A stretch of DNA of 64,000 nt, taken from contig NZ_JAGSOJ010000006.1 of NCBI RefSeq assembly GCF_023684385.1, positions 1 through 64,000 of the forward strand, written 5' to 3'. This document shows positions 23,548-32,275 of the stretch, piece after piece. The number at the start of each line of letters is the position of its first letter. Position 1 is the first letter of the stretch. Under the pieces are notes generated by a model. The model worked only from the letters and a program-made list of their open reading frames with translations. It did not search any database and was not told the DNA's origin. The translations under genes were made by a program, and so were the position numbers. The DNA is from Oceanirhabdus seepicola. Its GTDB lineage: Bacteria; Bacillota; Clostridia; Clostridiales; Clostridiaceae.

Positions 23548-26500
23548 GTGCTTAATAAGGGTAAAGAAGTTTTCATTGAGAAAAAGAATGGCTTTGATAA
23601 TGAGAGTGTTATTTTGAAGGAGCAACTTAAGGAATTATTTAATATTGAACTTTCTGATGTAAGAATTATGCATAGATATTATATAAAAGGAATTAATAAT
23701 GAGGAATTTGATATAGTGACCAAAACACTTATTGGTGAAAAAAACATTGAACACATACGAGAAGAACTGAGTGAAGTTGAAGGATACAGAGTAATACATG
23801 TAGAATACCTTAAAGGTCAGTTTGATCAGAGAGCTGATTCTGCAGAACAGTGTATAAGATTATTATATCCAGATAGAGAATCTAAGGTTCAATGCTCTAA
23901 AATATATTTGTTAAAAGGTGAAATTGAAGAGAGTGAATTTGAGAAAATAAAAGGGTTTCTTATAAATAAAGTGGACAGTCATGAGATTCCACTTGGAGAA
24001 TTAATCTCACAGGAAGATGATAAAGTCCATGTTGATGACGTTAAAGTGATTGAAGGATTCATAAATATGGGTGATGAGAATATCCAGGATTTTATTAATG
24101 AAATGGGATTATCCATGACTAACAGGGATGTTAAACATATAGTAGAGTACTTTAAGAGTATAGAAAGGAATCCTACAATAACAGAAATAAGAGTTTTGGA
24201 CACCTATTGGTCAGATCATTGTAGGCATACTACATTTGAAACTTTAATCAATAATATTGAGGTTGAAGAAGGGAAGTATAGCGAAATAATTAATGATGCA
24301 CTTGGAGAATATGTAAAAGTAAGAGAAGGGGTATACGGAGATAAAGAAAGAGGAATTACCCTTATGGATCTTGCTGTAATTGGAATGAAAGAAATGAAGA
24401 GAAGAGGAAAACTTGATGACCTCGATATATCTGAAGAGATAAATGCATGTTCAATTAATATTGTGGTGGATAATAATGGAGAGGATGAAGAATGGCTTCT
24501 AATGTTTAAAAATGAAACACATAACCACCCAACAGAAATAGAACCATTTGGTGGAGCATCAACTTGTCTTGGGGGGGCTATAAGAGATCCATTATCAGGA
24601 AGAAGTTATGTTTATGCTGCAATGAGAGTTACAGGAAGTGCGGATCCAAGGGAAGCAGTAGAAGACACGTTGAGTGGAAAGCTACCTCAAATAAAGATAA
24701 CAAGAGAAGCGGCTAGAGGATATAGCTCATATGGAAATCAGATTGGGCTTACAACTGGATTAGTTCATGAAATATATCATGAGGGTTATAAGGCTAAGAG
24801 AATGGAAGTTGGAGCTGTTGTTGGAGCAGTACCTAAAAAGTATGTTAGAAGAGAAACTCCTACTGAAGGGGATAGAATTATCCTTATTGGGGGAAGAACA
24901 GGAAGAGATGGTATTGGAGGAGCTTCAGGATCTTCTAAGGTTCACGATGAGAAATCTATTGATGAATGTGGAGCTGAGGTTCAAAAAGGGAATCCTCCAA
25001 CGGAGAGAAAGATTCAAAGATTATTCAGAGATGGAGAAGTATTAAAATTAATCAAGAGATGTAACGACTTCGGTGCTGGTGGAGTGTCAGTGGCAGTTGG
25101 AGAGATAGCTGATGGATTGGTTATTGATCTTGATAAAGTAAGAAAGAAATATGATGGTTTAGATGGAACAGAACTTGCTATATCAGAATCACAAGAGAGA
25201 ATGGCTGTAGCTGTAGAAGCTAAAGATGTGGAGAGATTTATTGAACTTGCTGACGGGGAGAACTTAGAGGCATATGAAATAGCAGAGGTAACAGAAGAGA
25301 GAAAACTTATTATAAAGTGGAGAGGAAAGAACATTGTTGATATTCACAGAGACTTCCTTGATACAAATGGAGCTACAAATGAAACGGATATATTTGTAGA
25401 AATGCCTAAAGAAGACTTAGCTCATAAGAACCAGAATACAGATGATAATAGTGATGCTGAAATATTAGGTGGATTTAACGAGCAGTTAAAGGATATCAAT
25501 TTATGTAGCCAAGAAGGGCTTATTGAAATGTTTGATAACTCTATAGGTACTGGAACAGTGTTAATGCCATTTGGAGGAGAGTTTGAGAAAACTCCTATAC
25601 AAACAATGGTTCATAAAATACCAGTGCTAGGTGGGGAAACATCAACAGTTTCTGCAATGAGTTTTGGATTTAATGTAAATCTATCTGAGTGGAGTCCATT
25701 CCATGGTGGAGTGTTTGCAGTTCTTGAATGTTTATCAAAACTTGTAGCTACTGGAGTAGATTATAAAGATGTTAGATTCTCATTCCAAGAGTATTTTGAG
25801 CGTCTTGGAGATGATAAGAAAAAATGGGGTAAACCATTTGCTGCATTGTTAGGTGCATTAAAATCACAACTAGAGTTTGAAACTCCAGCTATTGGAGGGA
25901 AAGACAGTATGTCAGGAACTTTCAAAGATATTAATGTTCCGCCAACGCTTATTGCTTTCGGAATTGGTGCAGCTAATGTAGAAAATATAATTTCACCAGA
26001 ATTTAAAGCAGCAGGTTCTAATGTTATAGCATTTAAAATGCCAGTTAATGATGATTATATGCCTGATTTCCCAATAGTTAAGGAACTTTACAATAAAATA
26101 ACTTCTCTAATAAAAGAGGGTAAAATACTTAGTTCATATGCTGTAAGTGGAGAGACATTAGAAACTGCTTTATGTAAAATGACTTTTGGTAACAGAATAG
26201 GTATAAAACTTAATAAAGAAGAGTATTTAAATGTAAGAAATGATAAGATGAATGGAACAATAATCTGTGAAATCTCACAGGAGTATTCTAAAGAAGTTGA
26301 AATGCTGTTAAAAGAAGCTCATGTAATTCAGTTAGGGGAAACTTCAAGGGATTACTCAGTGGAGCTTGAAAAGGCATGTATAAAAGGTGAAGAGCTGCAA
26401 AAAGGATGGGAAGAAACATTAAAGCCTATTTTTGTATCTGAGACGAAGCAAGAAGAGGATGAAATAAGCATCTCTGAAAGTAATTTTAAGAAAGAGATCT

Positions 26501-27291
26501 TTATCGGTAACAAAGAAATCAGCAAACCAAAGATTTTAATACCAGTATTCCCAGGAACAAACTGCGAGTATGACTCTAAATTTGCTTTTGATAAAGTAGG
26601 TGGGGATGCTCAATTACTTGTATTTAAAAACTTAACTGAGCATCATATAAGAGAGTCTATAGATAAGCTTAGAGATGAAATAAATAAAAGTAATATAATA
26701 ATGCTGCCAGGAGGATTCAGTGCTGGTGATGAACCAGATGGATCAGGTAAGTTCATTTCCGCAATATTTAGAAACCCTTTGATTAAAGAGAGTGTTATGG
26801 AGCTTCTCTATAAAAGAGATGGACTTATGCTGGGAGTATGTAATGGATTCCAAGCATTAGTGAAGCTAGGTTTGGTTCCATTTGGTGAAATAAAAGAGGT
26901 GGATGAAAATTCTCCAACTTTAACGTACAATAATTCAGGTAAGCATATTGCTAAGATGGTTAAAACAAAAATAATAAGCAACAAATCTCCTTGGCTCAAT
27001 GGGGTAAATGTTGGTGATATCCATACAATACCTGTATCTCACGGTGAGGGAAGATTCGTAGCAAATGAAGCTGTATTAAAATCTCTTATTGAAAATGATC
27101 AGATTGCCACAGCTTATCAGGATAGCAATCCTAATGGATCTTCTTTAGGAATTGAAGGTGTAACAAGCCTTGATGGAAGAGTGTTTGGTAAAATGGGTCA
27201 TTCAGAGAGAATAGGAAAAGGATTATACAAGAATATTCATGGTAACATGAATCAGAAGATATTTAAATCAGGAGTAGAATACTTTAAATAG
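23548..27291 (+). CDS. purL: Phosphoribosylformylglycinamidine synthase, single-chain (PurL with fused PurQ)
   Basis: About 1247 aa. Converts FGAR, glutamine and ATP to FGAM, the fourth step of purine synthesis. It contains a PurS-like N terminus, two AIRS-type ATP-binding halves (TYWSDHCRHTTFE and NETHNHPTEIEPFGGAST), and a C-terminal class I glutaminase with nucleophile motif LGVCNGFQALVKLG and SHGEGRF. GTG 23548 is preferred since GGAGGGA is just upstream and the product then begins like other clostridial PurL; ATG 23521 has no ribosome site. It is separated from purE by a short minus-strand gene. Confidence 0.95.
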   Translation: MLNKGKEVFIEKKNGFDNESVILKEQLKELFNIELSDVRIMHRYYIKGINNEEFDIVTKTLIGEKNIEHIREELSEVEGYRVIHVEYLKGQFDQRADSAEQCIRLLYPDRESKVQCSKIYLLKGEIEESEFEKIKGFLINKVDSHEIPLGELISQEDDKVHVDDVKVIEGFINMGDENIQDFINEMGLSMTNRDVKHIVEYFKSIERNPTITEIRVLDTYWSDHCRHTTFETLINNIEVEEGKYSEIINDALGEYVKVREGVYGDKERGITLMDLAVIGMKEMKRRGKLDDLDISEEINACSINIVVDNNGEDEEWLLMFKNETHNHPTEIEPFGGASTCLGGAIRDPLSGRSYVYAAMRVTGSADPREAVEDTLSGKLPQIKITREAARGYSSYGNQIGLTTGLVHEIYHEGYKAKRMEVGAVVGAVPKKYVRRETPTEGDRIILIGGRTGRDGIGGASGSSKVHDEKSIDECGAEVQKGNPPTERKIQRLFRDGEVLKLIKRCNDFGAGGVSVAVGEIADGLVIDLDKVRKKYDGLDGTELAISESQERMAVAVEAKDVERFIELADGENLEAYEIAEVTEERKLIIKWRGKNIVDIHRDFLDTNGATNETDIFVEMPKEDLAHKNQNTDDNSDAEILGGFNEQLKDINLCSQEGLIEMFDNSIGTGTVLMPFGGEFEKTPIQTMVHKIPVLGGETSTVSAMSFGFNVNLSEWSPFHGGVFAVLECLSKLVATGVDYKDVRFSFQEYFERLGDDKKKWGKPFAALLGALKSQLEFETPAIGGKDSMSGTFKDINVPPTLIAFGIGAANVENIISPEFKAAGSNVIAFKMPVNDDYMPDFPIVKELYNKITSLIKEGKILSSYAVSGETLETALCKMTFGNRIGIKLNKEEYLNVRNDKMNGTIICEISQEYSKEVEMLLKEAHVIQLGETSRDYSVELEKACIKGEELQKGWEETLKPIFVSETKQEEDEISISESNFKKEIFIGNKEISKPKILIPVFPGTNCEYDSKFAFDKVGGDAQLLVFKNLTEHHIRESIDKLRDEINKSNIIMLPGGFSAGDEPDGSGKFISAIFRNPLIKESVMELLYKRDGLMLGVCNGFQALVKLGLVPFGEIKEVDENSPTLTYNNSGKHIAKMVKTKIISNKSPWLNGVNVGDIHTIPVSHGEGRFVANEAVLKSLIENDQIATAYQDSNPNGSSLGIEGVTSLDGRVFGKMGHSERIGKGLYKNIHGNMNQKIFKSGVEYFK

Positions 27292-27292
27292 T

Positions 27293-27345
27293 TGAAAGAT
27301 GAGAACGATGGAGGTTTCTACTTTAGGGCAGAAACCTCCATCTTT
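27293..27345. repeat. Minimal one-hairpin version of the repeat family
   Basis: GTTGAAAGATGAGAACGATGGA is the left terminus of the 247-bp repeat, and is followed by a single hairpin GGTTTCT...AGAAACC and TCCATC. It seems to be a deletion form, or a basic unit, of the multi-hairpin element. Confidence 0.55.
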
Positions 27346-27347
27346 AT

Positions 27348-27390
27348 AAAAGCAGAAAAGCATAAGTTGTTCTTATGCTTTTCTGCTTTT
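27348..27390. terminator. Bidirectional terminator, 19-bp stem
   Basis: AAAAGCAGAAAAGCATAAG (27348-27366), loop TTGTT, then its complement to 27390. It lies between purL and the convergent gene at 27373. The arm also encodes the last residues and stop codon of that gene. Confidence 0.9.
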
Positions 27391-27711
27391 AACTTTTTTT
27401 ATTTTTATTAAGATGTCTTGAACAGTTATAACTCCTTGTTGAGCAGACCACATTCCAAATGCTTTCTCATTATCCCTGCTATTAGTGAGTGACTCAATAA
27501 ATTCCTTCTCCCTAATTGAAAGAATCTCATTGAGTTTCGTATCTTCGTTAGGCATAATGGTGGAAAGTGTTTTCCTTAATTCTATTATTGCATCATCAAA
27601 ATTTTTGTTCATTTCCTCTTTTCTGTTCCGTATATTACGTTTTGATACATAAATAAAGATAATACCAATTGTAATAAAGACAAAAGCCGTAGCTAATTTA
27701 TCCATGTTCAT
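27373..27711 (-). CDS. Small membrane-anchored protein of unknown function
   Basis: A 112-aa protein with one N-terminal membrane segment (ATAFVFITIGIIFIYVS), a basic stretch after it and a helical cytoplasmic domain rich in Glu and Lys. I do not recognise a family. The ATG at 27711 follows GAAAGG; a GTG one codon earlier is possible. It lies inside the purine region, on the opposite strand, between purL and purE. Its stop codon is inside the terminator hairpin. Confidence 0.6.
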   Translation of the reverse strand: MNMDKLATAFVFITIGIIFIYVSKRNIRNRKEEMNKNFDDAIIELRKTLSTIMPNEDTKLNEILSIREKEFIESLTNSRDNEKAFGMWSAQQGVITVQDILIKIKKVKSRKA

Positions 27712-27766
27712 CACGACCTTTCAATATACTATTTCTATTAATGATTATATCATTATTTAGCCTTTA

Positions 27767-27850
27767 AGGCACATTTTTAAATAAACTACGCATCTTTCCT
27801 CAGTGCAAAGATATGATTTTTGAGTATACTACTTTAATGTGTCGCAGAAC
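27767..27850. mobile_element. Probable partial MITE-like element
   Basis: AGGCACATTTTTAAATAAACTACGCATCTTTCC resembles the left end of the elements at 7995 and 19111. A matching right end is not clear, so this is a weak or truncated copy. It lies in the purE upstream region. Confidence 0.3.
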
Positions 27851-27874
27851 TATAAGGGTGTAAAATTAGTTAAC

Positions 27875-27948
27875 ATTCGTATTAATACGAATAATAATTA
27901 AAAAAAATAATAAAATGTATTGAAATTATTATTTATAAGTGTTATTAT
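27875..27948 (+). promoter_or_regulatory. purE operon promoter with palindromic PurR-like operator
   Basis: ATTCGTATTAATACGAAT (27875-27892) is a perfect 18-bp palindrome of two CGAA-type half sites. TTGAAA (27920-27925), 17-bp spacer and TATTAT (27943-27948) follow. The position suits control of purECFMNH by a PurR-like regulator. The PurR link is inference from related half sites near purL. Confidence 0.5.
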
Positions 27949-27976
27949 TTCATTAAAGAACAATGGAGGTGTCGTT

Positions 27977-28456
27977 ATGAGAGTTTCGATAATTTATGGA
28001 AGCAAATCGGATAAGGATATAATGAGTAAAGCAGGAGTGCTATTAGGAGAGTTTGGGATTGAATATAAGGAATATATTTTATCAGCTCATAGAGTTCCAG
28101 AGAAATTAACTGAGGTTCTTGAAAAGCTTGAAAAAGAAGAAGGTCATGAATGTATAATAGCTGGTGCAGGATTAGCGGCACATCTTCCAGGGGTAATAGC
28201 ATCCCATACAACATTACCAGTAATAGGGGTTCCAATTAATGCAGCTTTAGGTGGAATGGATTCATTGCTTTCTATAGTGCAAATGCCAAAGTCAATTCCA
28301 GTTGCAACAGTTGGAATAAACAACAGTTTCAATGCAGCAATGTTATCAATTCAAATATTATCATTGAAATATCCAGAATTAAAAGAAAAATTAGAATTAT
28401 ATAGAAAAGACATGAAAGAAAACTTTATAAAAGATAGTGGATTAGAGGAGGCGTAA
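27977..28456 (+). CDS. purE: N5-carboxyaminoimidazole ribonucleotide mutase
   Basis: A 159-aa enzyme that moves the carboxylate of N5-CAIR to form CAIR. Motifs IIYGSKSDKDIM, SAHRVPEKL and AGLAAHLPGVIASHTTLPVIG are intact. ATG 27977 follows GGAGGTGTCGTT; the longer open frame from 27920 lacks a site. No purK is seen in the window, so either it lies elsewhere or AIR is carboxylated directly. First gene of the main purine operon; purC starts 3 bp after its stop. Confidence 0.95.
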   Translation: MRVSIIYGSKSDKDIMSKAGVLLGEFGIEYKEYILSAHRVPEKLTEVLEKLEKEEGHECIIAGAGLAAHLPGVIASHTTLPVIGVPINAALGGMDSLLSIVQMPKSIPVATVGINNSFNAAMLSIQILSLKYPELKEKLELYRKDMKENFIKDSGLEEA

Positions 28457-28458
28457 TC

Positions 28459-29154
28459 ATGGAAAATAGAGAAATGTTATATGAAGGTAAAGCAAAGAAG
28501 ATATATAGTTATGATGAAGAAAAGGTAATTGTTTATTATAAGGATGATGCTACAGCATTTAACGGAGAAAAAAAGGCTGAAATAGGGTCAAAAGGAATAT
28601 TAAATAATTCAATAACTACAACAATATTTACTATGTTGAATGAAAAGGGAATAAAAACTCACTTTATAAAAAAGCTAAGTGAGAGAGAGCAGCTTTGTCA
28701 CCAAGTAGAAATAATACCGTTAGAGGTTATCATAAGAAATATCGCTGCAGGAAGCATGGCAAAAAAATATGGGGTTGAAGAGGGAAGAGAACTTAGTACA
28801 ACTGTTTTTGAGTTAAGTTATAAGAATGATGATCTTGGAGATCCTCTAATGAATGATTACCATGCAGTAGCATTGGGGTTAACAACATTCGAAGAACTAA
28901 ATGAAATTAGAGAGACAGCTTTGAAGGTTAATGATATTTTGAAAGAGTTCTTCCTTGAGAGAGATATTACATTAGTTGATTTCAAATTAGAATTTGGAAA
29001 AAAGAATGGAGAGATTTTCTTAGCTGATGAGATTTCACCAGATACATGCAGATTCTGGGATAAGAACACTGGAGAGAAGATGGATAAGGATAGATTCAGA
29101 AGAGATCTTGGAAATGTTATTGAAGGATACGAGAAACTTTTAAATAGATTGTAA
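28459..29154 (+). CDS. purC: SAICAR synthase
   Basis: A 231-aa enzyme that joins aspartate to CAIR using ATP. Motifs: LYEGKAKKIY, the ATP-binding TAFNGEKKAEIGSKG, RNIAAGSM and TLVDFKLEFG, then DEISPDTCRFWD. Normal length for the bacterial single-domain form. It begins 3 bp after the purE stop, with GGAGGCG inside the end of purE. purB, which acts next, is not in the window. Confidence 0.96.
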   Translation: MENREMLYEGKAKKIYSYDEEKVIVYYKDDATAFNGEKKAEIGSKGILNNSITTTIFTMLNEKGIKTHFIKKLSEREQLCHQVEIIPLEVIIRNIAAGSMAKKYGVEEGRELSTTVFELSYKNDDLGDPLMNDYHAVALGLTTFEELNEIRETALKVNDILKEFFLERDITLVDFKLEFGKKNGEIFLADEISPDTCRFWDKNTGEKMDKDRFRRDLGNVIEGYEKLLNRL

Positions 29155-29180
29155 TATTAAAATAGTCATGGTCAAATAAC

Positions 29181-29212
29181 AATTTGTGTTATATGAAAAT
29201 ATAACACAAATT
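29181..29212 (+). promoter_or_regulatory. Intercistronic GAAA-tetraloop hairpin before purF
   Basis: AATTTGTGTTATAT-GAAA-ATATAACACAAATT, a perfect 14-bp stem closed by a GNRA tetraloop, 6 nt before the GGAGG of purF. There is no T run, so it is not a terminator. It may be an mRNA stability or processing element, or may modulate purF translation. Confidence 0.55.
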
Positions 29213-29227
29213 TAGTTGGAGGAAATT

Positions 29228-30607
29228 ATGAACGAAGATAAATTTCAAGATGAATGTGGTGTTTTCGGAATATTTAATATGGGGAATGAGAAAATAAATA
29301 CTGCTAAGATGACATATTATGGTCTGTATGCCTTACAGCATAGAGGGCAGGAGAGCGCAGGAATAGCAACAGTAGATGGAGAAAAGATGAAATCTCATAA
29401 AGGTATGGGATTGGTTGCAGATGTATTTACCGAGAAAATCTTAGAAGAACTTCAGGGGCATGCATCAATTGGACATGTAAGATATTCTACTGCTGGTGGA
29501 AGTAATGTGGAAAATGCGCAACCTTTAATCGGTCAATTCAAATTGGGAGATATTGCTACAGCACATAATGGTAATCTTGTTAATGCAGATATATTAAGAG
29601 AACTTTTAGAAGATTCAGGACATATGTTTCAAACATCAACGGATTCAGAAGTTATACTTAAACTTATTGCAAGAAGAGTTAAGAAGGGTATATTGCAGAG
29701 TGTTGTTGACACAATGCAAGCAATAAAAGGTTCCTATGGAATGGTATTCTTAACTGATGAGTTTCTTATAGGAGTAAGAGATCCAAATGGTATAAGACCA
29801 TTATGTTTAGGTAAGTACAAGGATAGTTATATAATTAGCTCAGAGAGTTGTGGTATAGATGCTGTTGGAGGAGAATTTATAAGGGATATTGAACCAGGGG
29901 AAATTGTTATTATAGATAAAAAAGAAATTAAATCAATTAAGATTCAAGAGAAGGTAAGTAAAGCAATATGTGCTTTTGAGTATATCTACTTTGCTAGACC
30001 CGATTCGATAATGGATGACATAAATATATATGAGTCTAGAGTTAGAGCTGGGAAAAAGTTGTTTGAAGAAAAACCAATAGAGGCTGATGTTGTGGTAGGG
30101 GTTCCAGATTCAGGTATACCAGCAGCTTTAGGGTTTGCAGAAGCATCAGGTATTCCATATGCACTAGGACTTGTTAAGAATAGATATGTAGGTAGAACTT
30201 TTATAACACCTGATCAAGAAACTCGAGAGAGAGCTGTATCTGTGAAGTTAAATGTTCTTAAGAGTAATGTAGAAGGTAAGAGAGTTGTTCTTATAGATGA
30301 TTCAATTGTAAGAGGGACAACATCAAAGAAGCTTATAGAGATTCTGAAAAATGCAGGCGCAAAAGAGGTTCATCTTAGAATTTCATCACCAATGGTAACG
30401 CATTCGTGTTATTTTGGGATAGATACTCCATACAGGAAGGATTTAATTGCTTCTAGTAGTGATGAAGAAGAGATAAGTGACTTTATTGGGGCAGATTCAA
30501 CAGGATATCTTAGTATTGAGGGTCTAATATGGTCATTGAATGGTAAGAAGGAATTTTGCCTAGGATGTTTTAATGGTATCTATCCTGTCAACCCTTCTAA
30601 GATTTAG
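29228..30607 (+). CDS. purF: Amidophosphoribosyltransferase
   Basis: A 459-aa enzyme for the first committed step, PRPP and glutamine to phosphoribosylamine. Nine residues precede the N-terminal nucleophile Cys (CGVFGIF), so a propeptide must be removed. The PRPP loop is VVLIDDSIVRGTTSKK. Cysteines in ICAFEYIYF, THSCYFGID and FCLGCFNG are those of the Fe-S-containing B. subtilis type. ATG 29228 follows GGAGG; TTG 29216 is less likely. A GAAA hairpin lies directly upstream. Confidence 0.95.
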   Translation: MNEDKFQDECGVFGIFNMGNEKINTAKMTYYGLYALQHRGQESAGIATVDGEKMKSHKGMGLVADVFTEKILEELQGHASIGHVRYSTAGGSNVENAQPLIGQFKLGDIATAHNGNLVNADILRELLEDSGHMFQTSTDSEVILKLIARRVKKGILQSVVDTMQAIKGSYGMVFLTDEFLIGVRDPNGIRPLCLGKYKDSYIISSESCGIDAVGGEFIRDIEPGEIVIIDKKEIKSIKIQEKVSKAICAFEYIYFARPDSIMDDINIYESRVRAGKKLFEEKPIEADVVVGVPDSGIPAALGFAEASGIPYALGLVKNRYVGRTFITPDQETRERAVSVKLNVLKSNVEGKRVVLIDDSIVRGTTSKKLIEILKNAGAKEVHLRISSPMVTHSCYFGIDTPYRKDLIASSSDEEEISDFIGADSTGYLSIEGLIWSLNGKKEFCLGCFNGIYPVNPSKI

Positions 30608-30670
30608 TCTTAAGATTTGGGATTTTACAAAGTTTAATTAATTTGAAACTATATAGAATGGAGAATGATT

Positions 30671-31678
30671 ATGGATAATAATAAGATTTCATATAAAGAT
30701 TCTGGGGTAAACATTGAAGAAGGATATAAAGCTGTTGATAAAATAAAGGGAATAGTGAAAGATACTTTTATCCCTGGAGTAATGAGTAACATTGGAAGCT
30801 TTGGTGCAATGTTTAAATTACCAGGAGGACTTAAAGAACCTATATTGGTTTCAGGAACAGATGGTGTAGGAACAAAATTGGATATAGCATTCAAATTAGG
30901 AAAATATGATACAGTGGGTATTGATTGTGTAGCTATGTGTGTTAATGATGTTCTATGTCATGGAGCAAAACCACTTTTCTTCTTAGATTATGTTGCTTGT
31001 GGAAGACTTAATTCATCAATAGCAGAACAAATTGTTAAAGGTGTAGCTGATGGATGTAAAAGTTCTACATGTGCACTTATTGGTGGAGAAACTGCAGAGA
31101 TGCCAGGGTTCTATGATGATGGGAAATATGATATGGCAGGATTTGTGGTTGGAGTAGTAGATAAAGAGAATGTGATTGATGGATCAGATATATGTGAGGA
31201 TGATGTTCTTATAGGGTTATCATCATCAGGAGTTCACAGTAATGGATTTTCATTAGTTAGAAAATTGATTAATGATTATAATGAAGATTTTAATGGTAAG
31301 AGTATAGGAGAGGAATTATTAACGCCTACAAGAATATATGTAGATTCTATTATAAAGTTGATGGAGCAGTTTAAAATTAAAGGAATGGCACACGTTACTG
31401 GCGGTGGCTTCTATGAGAATATTCCAAGAATGTTTAAAGGTGACCTTATGGCGGTAGTTAATAAAGACAGTTATCCACTTCCAAACATATTTAAACATCT
31501 TATGGAGTTAGGTGTTGAAGAGGATGAGATGTATCATACATTCAATATGGGTATAGGATTTGTAATATGTGTTAACAAGGATGATAAGGATGCTGTAATT
31601 AAAGAGCTAATTGAATTAGGTGAAAAGGCATATGAGATTGGATATATTCAGAGAGGTGAAGGGTTATGTTTAAAATAG
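30671..31678 (+). CDS. purM: AIR synthase (phosphoribosylaminoimidazole synthetase)
   Basis: A 335-aa enzyme that cyclises FGAM to AIR with ATP. Visible motifs: YKDSGVNIEEGYKAVD, SGTDGVGTKLDIA, VNDVLCHGAKPLFFLDY and IGGETAEMPGFY, then GLSSSGVHSNGFSLVR. ATG 30671 is chosen for its spacing to GGAGA; ATG 30665 is in frame. Its last 13 bases overlap purN, implying translational coupling. Confidence 0.96.
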   Translation: MDNNKISYKDSGVNIEEGYKAVDKIKGIVKDTFIPGVMSNIGSFGAMFKLPGGLKEPILVSGTDGVGTKLDIAFKLGKYDTVGIDCVAMCVNDVLCHGAKPLFFLDYVACGRLNSSIAEQIVKGVADGCKSSTCALIGGETAEMPGFYDDGKYDMAGFVVGVVDKENVIDGSDICEDDVLIGLSSSGVHSNGFSLVRKLINDYNEDFNGKSIGEELLTPTRIYVDSIIKLMEQFKIKGMAHVTGGGFYENIPRMFKGDLMAVVNKDSYPLPNIFKHLMELGVEEDEMYHTFNMGIGFVICVNKDDKDAVIKELIELGEKAYEIGYIQRGEGLCLK

Positions 31679-32250
31679 CTGTTCTCATTTCAGGCGGAGG
31701 AACTAATCTGCAAGCTATAATAGATGGTATTAAAAGCAATGAGCTTGAATGTTCAATTGAATATGTTATAAGCGATAATAAAAATGCTGGTGGAATTCTA
31801 AGAGCTGAGAGAGAAGGTATAAAAACTCTTATCTTTGATAAAAAAGAATATTCCCGAGAAGAAATCAGTAATAACATAACTAATACACTTCACGGAAAAG
31901 TTGATTTAGTTGTTCTAGCAGGTTTTCTTAGTATTTTAAAAGGTGATATAATAAGAGAATTTAACAATAGAATAATAAATTTACATCCTTCCTTGATTCC
32001 TAATTTTTGTGGAAAGGGAATGTATGGTGACAGGGTTCATAAAGCTGTTCTTGAAAGTGGAGTAGAGAAAAGTGGTTGTACAGTGCATTTTGTAGATGAG
32101 GGAACTGACACAGGGGAAATCATCCAACAGGCTGAGGTCAAGGTGGACACAGATGACACTGTAGAAACTCTTAGGGCAAAAGTGAATTGTGAGGAACATA
32201 AATTAATTGTCAATGTTATAAAACAGTTAATTGGGAAAACTCAGGAATAG
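31666..32250 (+). CDS. purN: Phosphoribosylglycinamide formyltransferase
   Basis: A 194-aa folate-dependent GAR transformylase. Motifs: ISGGGTNLQAIIDG at the N terminus, catalytic Asn/His in INLHPSLIPNF, and VDEGTDTGEIIQQ with the catalytic Asp. It starts within the end of purM and has GAGAGGTGAAGG as its ribosome site. Folate (10-formyl-THF) supplies the formyl group, which clostridia can make from formate. Confidence 0.96.
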   Translation: MFKIAVLISGGGTNLQAIIDGIKSNELECSIEYVISDNKNAGGILRAEREGIKTLIFDKKEYSREEISNNITNTLHGKVDLVVLAGFLSILKGDIIREFNNRIINLHPSLIPNFCGKGMYGDRVHKAVLESGVEKSGCTVHFVDEGTDTGEIIQQAEVKVDTDDTVETLRAKVNCEEHKLIVNVIKQLIGKTQE

Positions 32251-32275
32251 CATATATTTTATGGAGGCGTTCATT

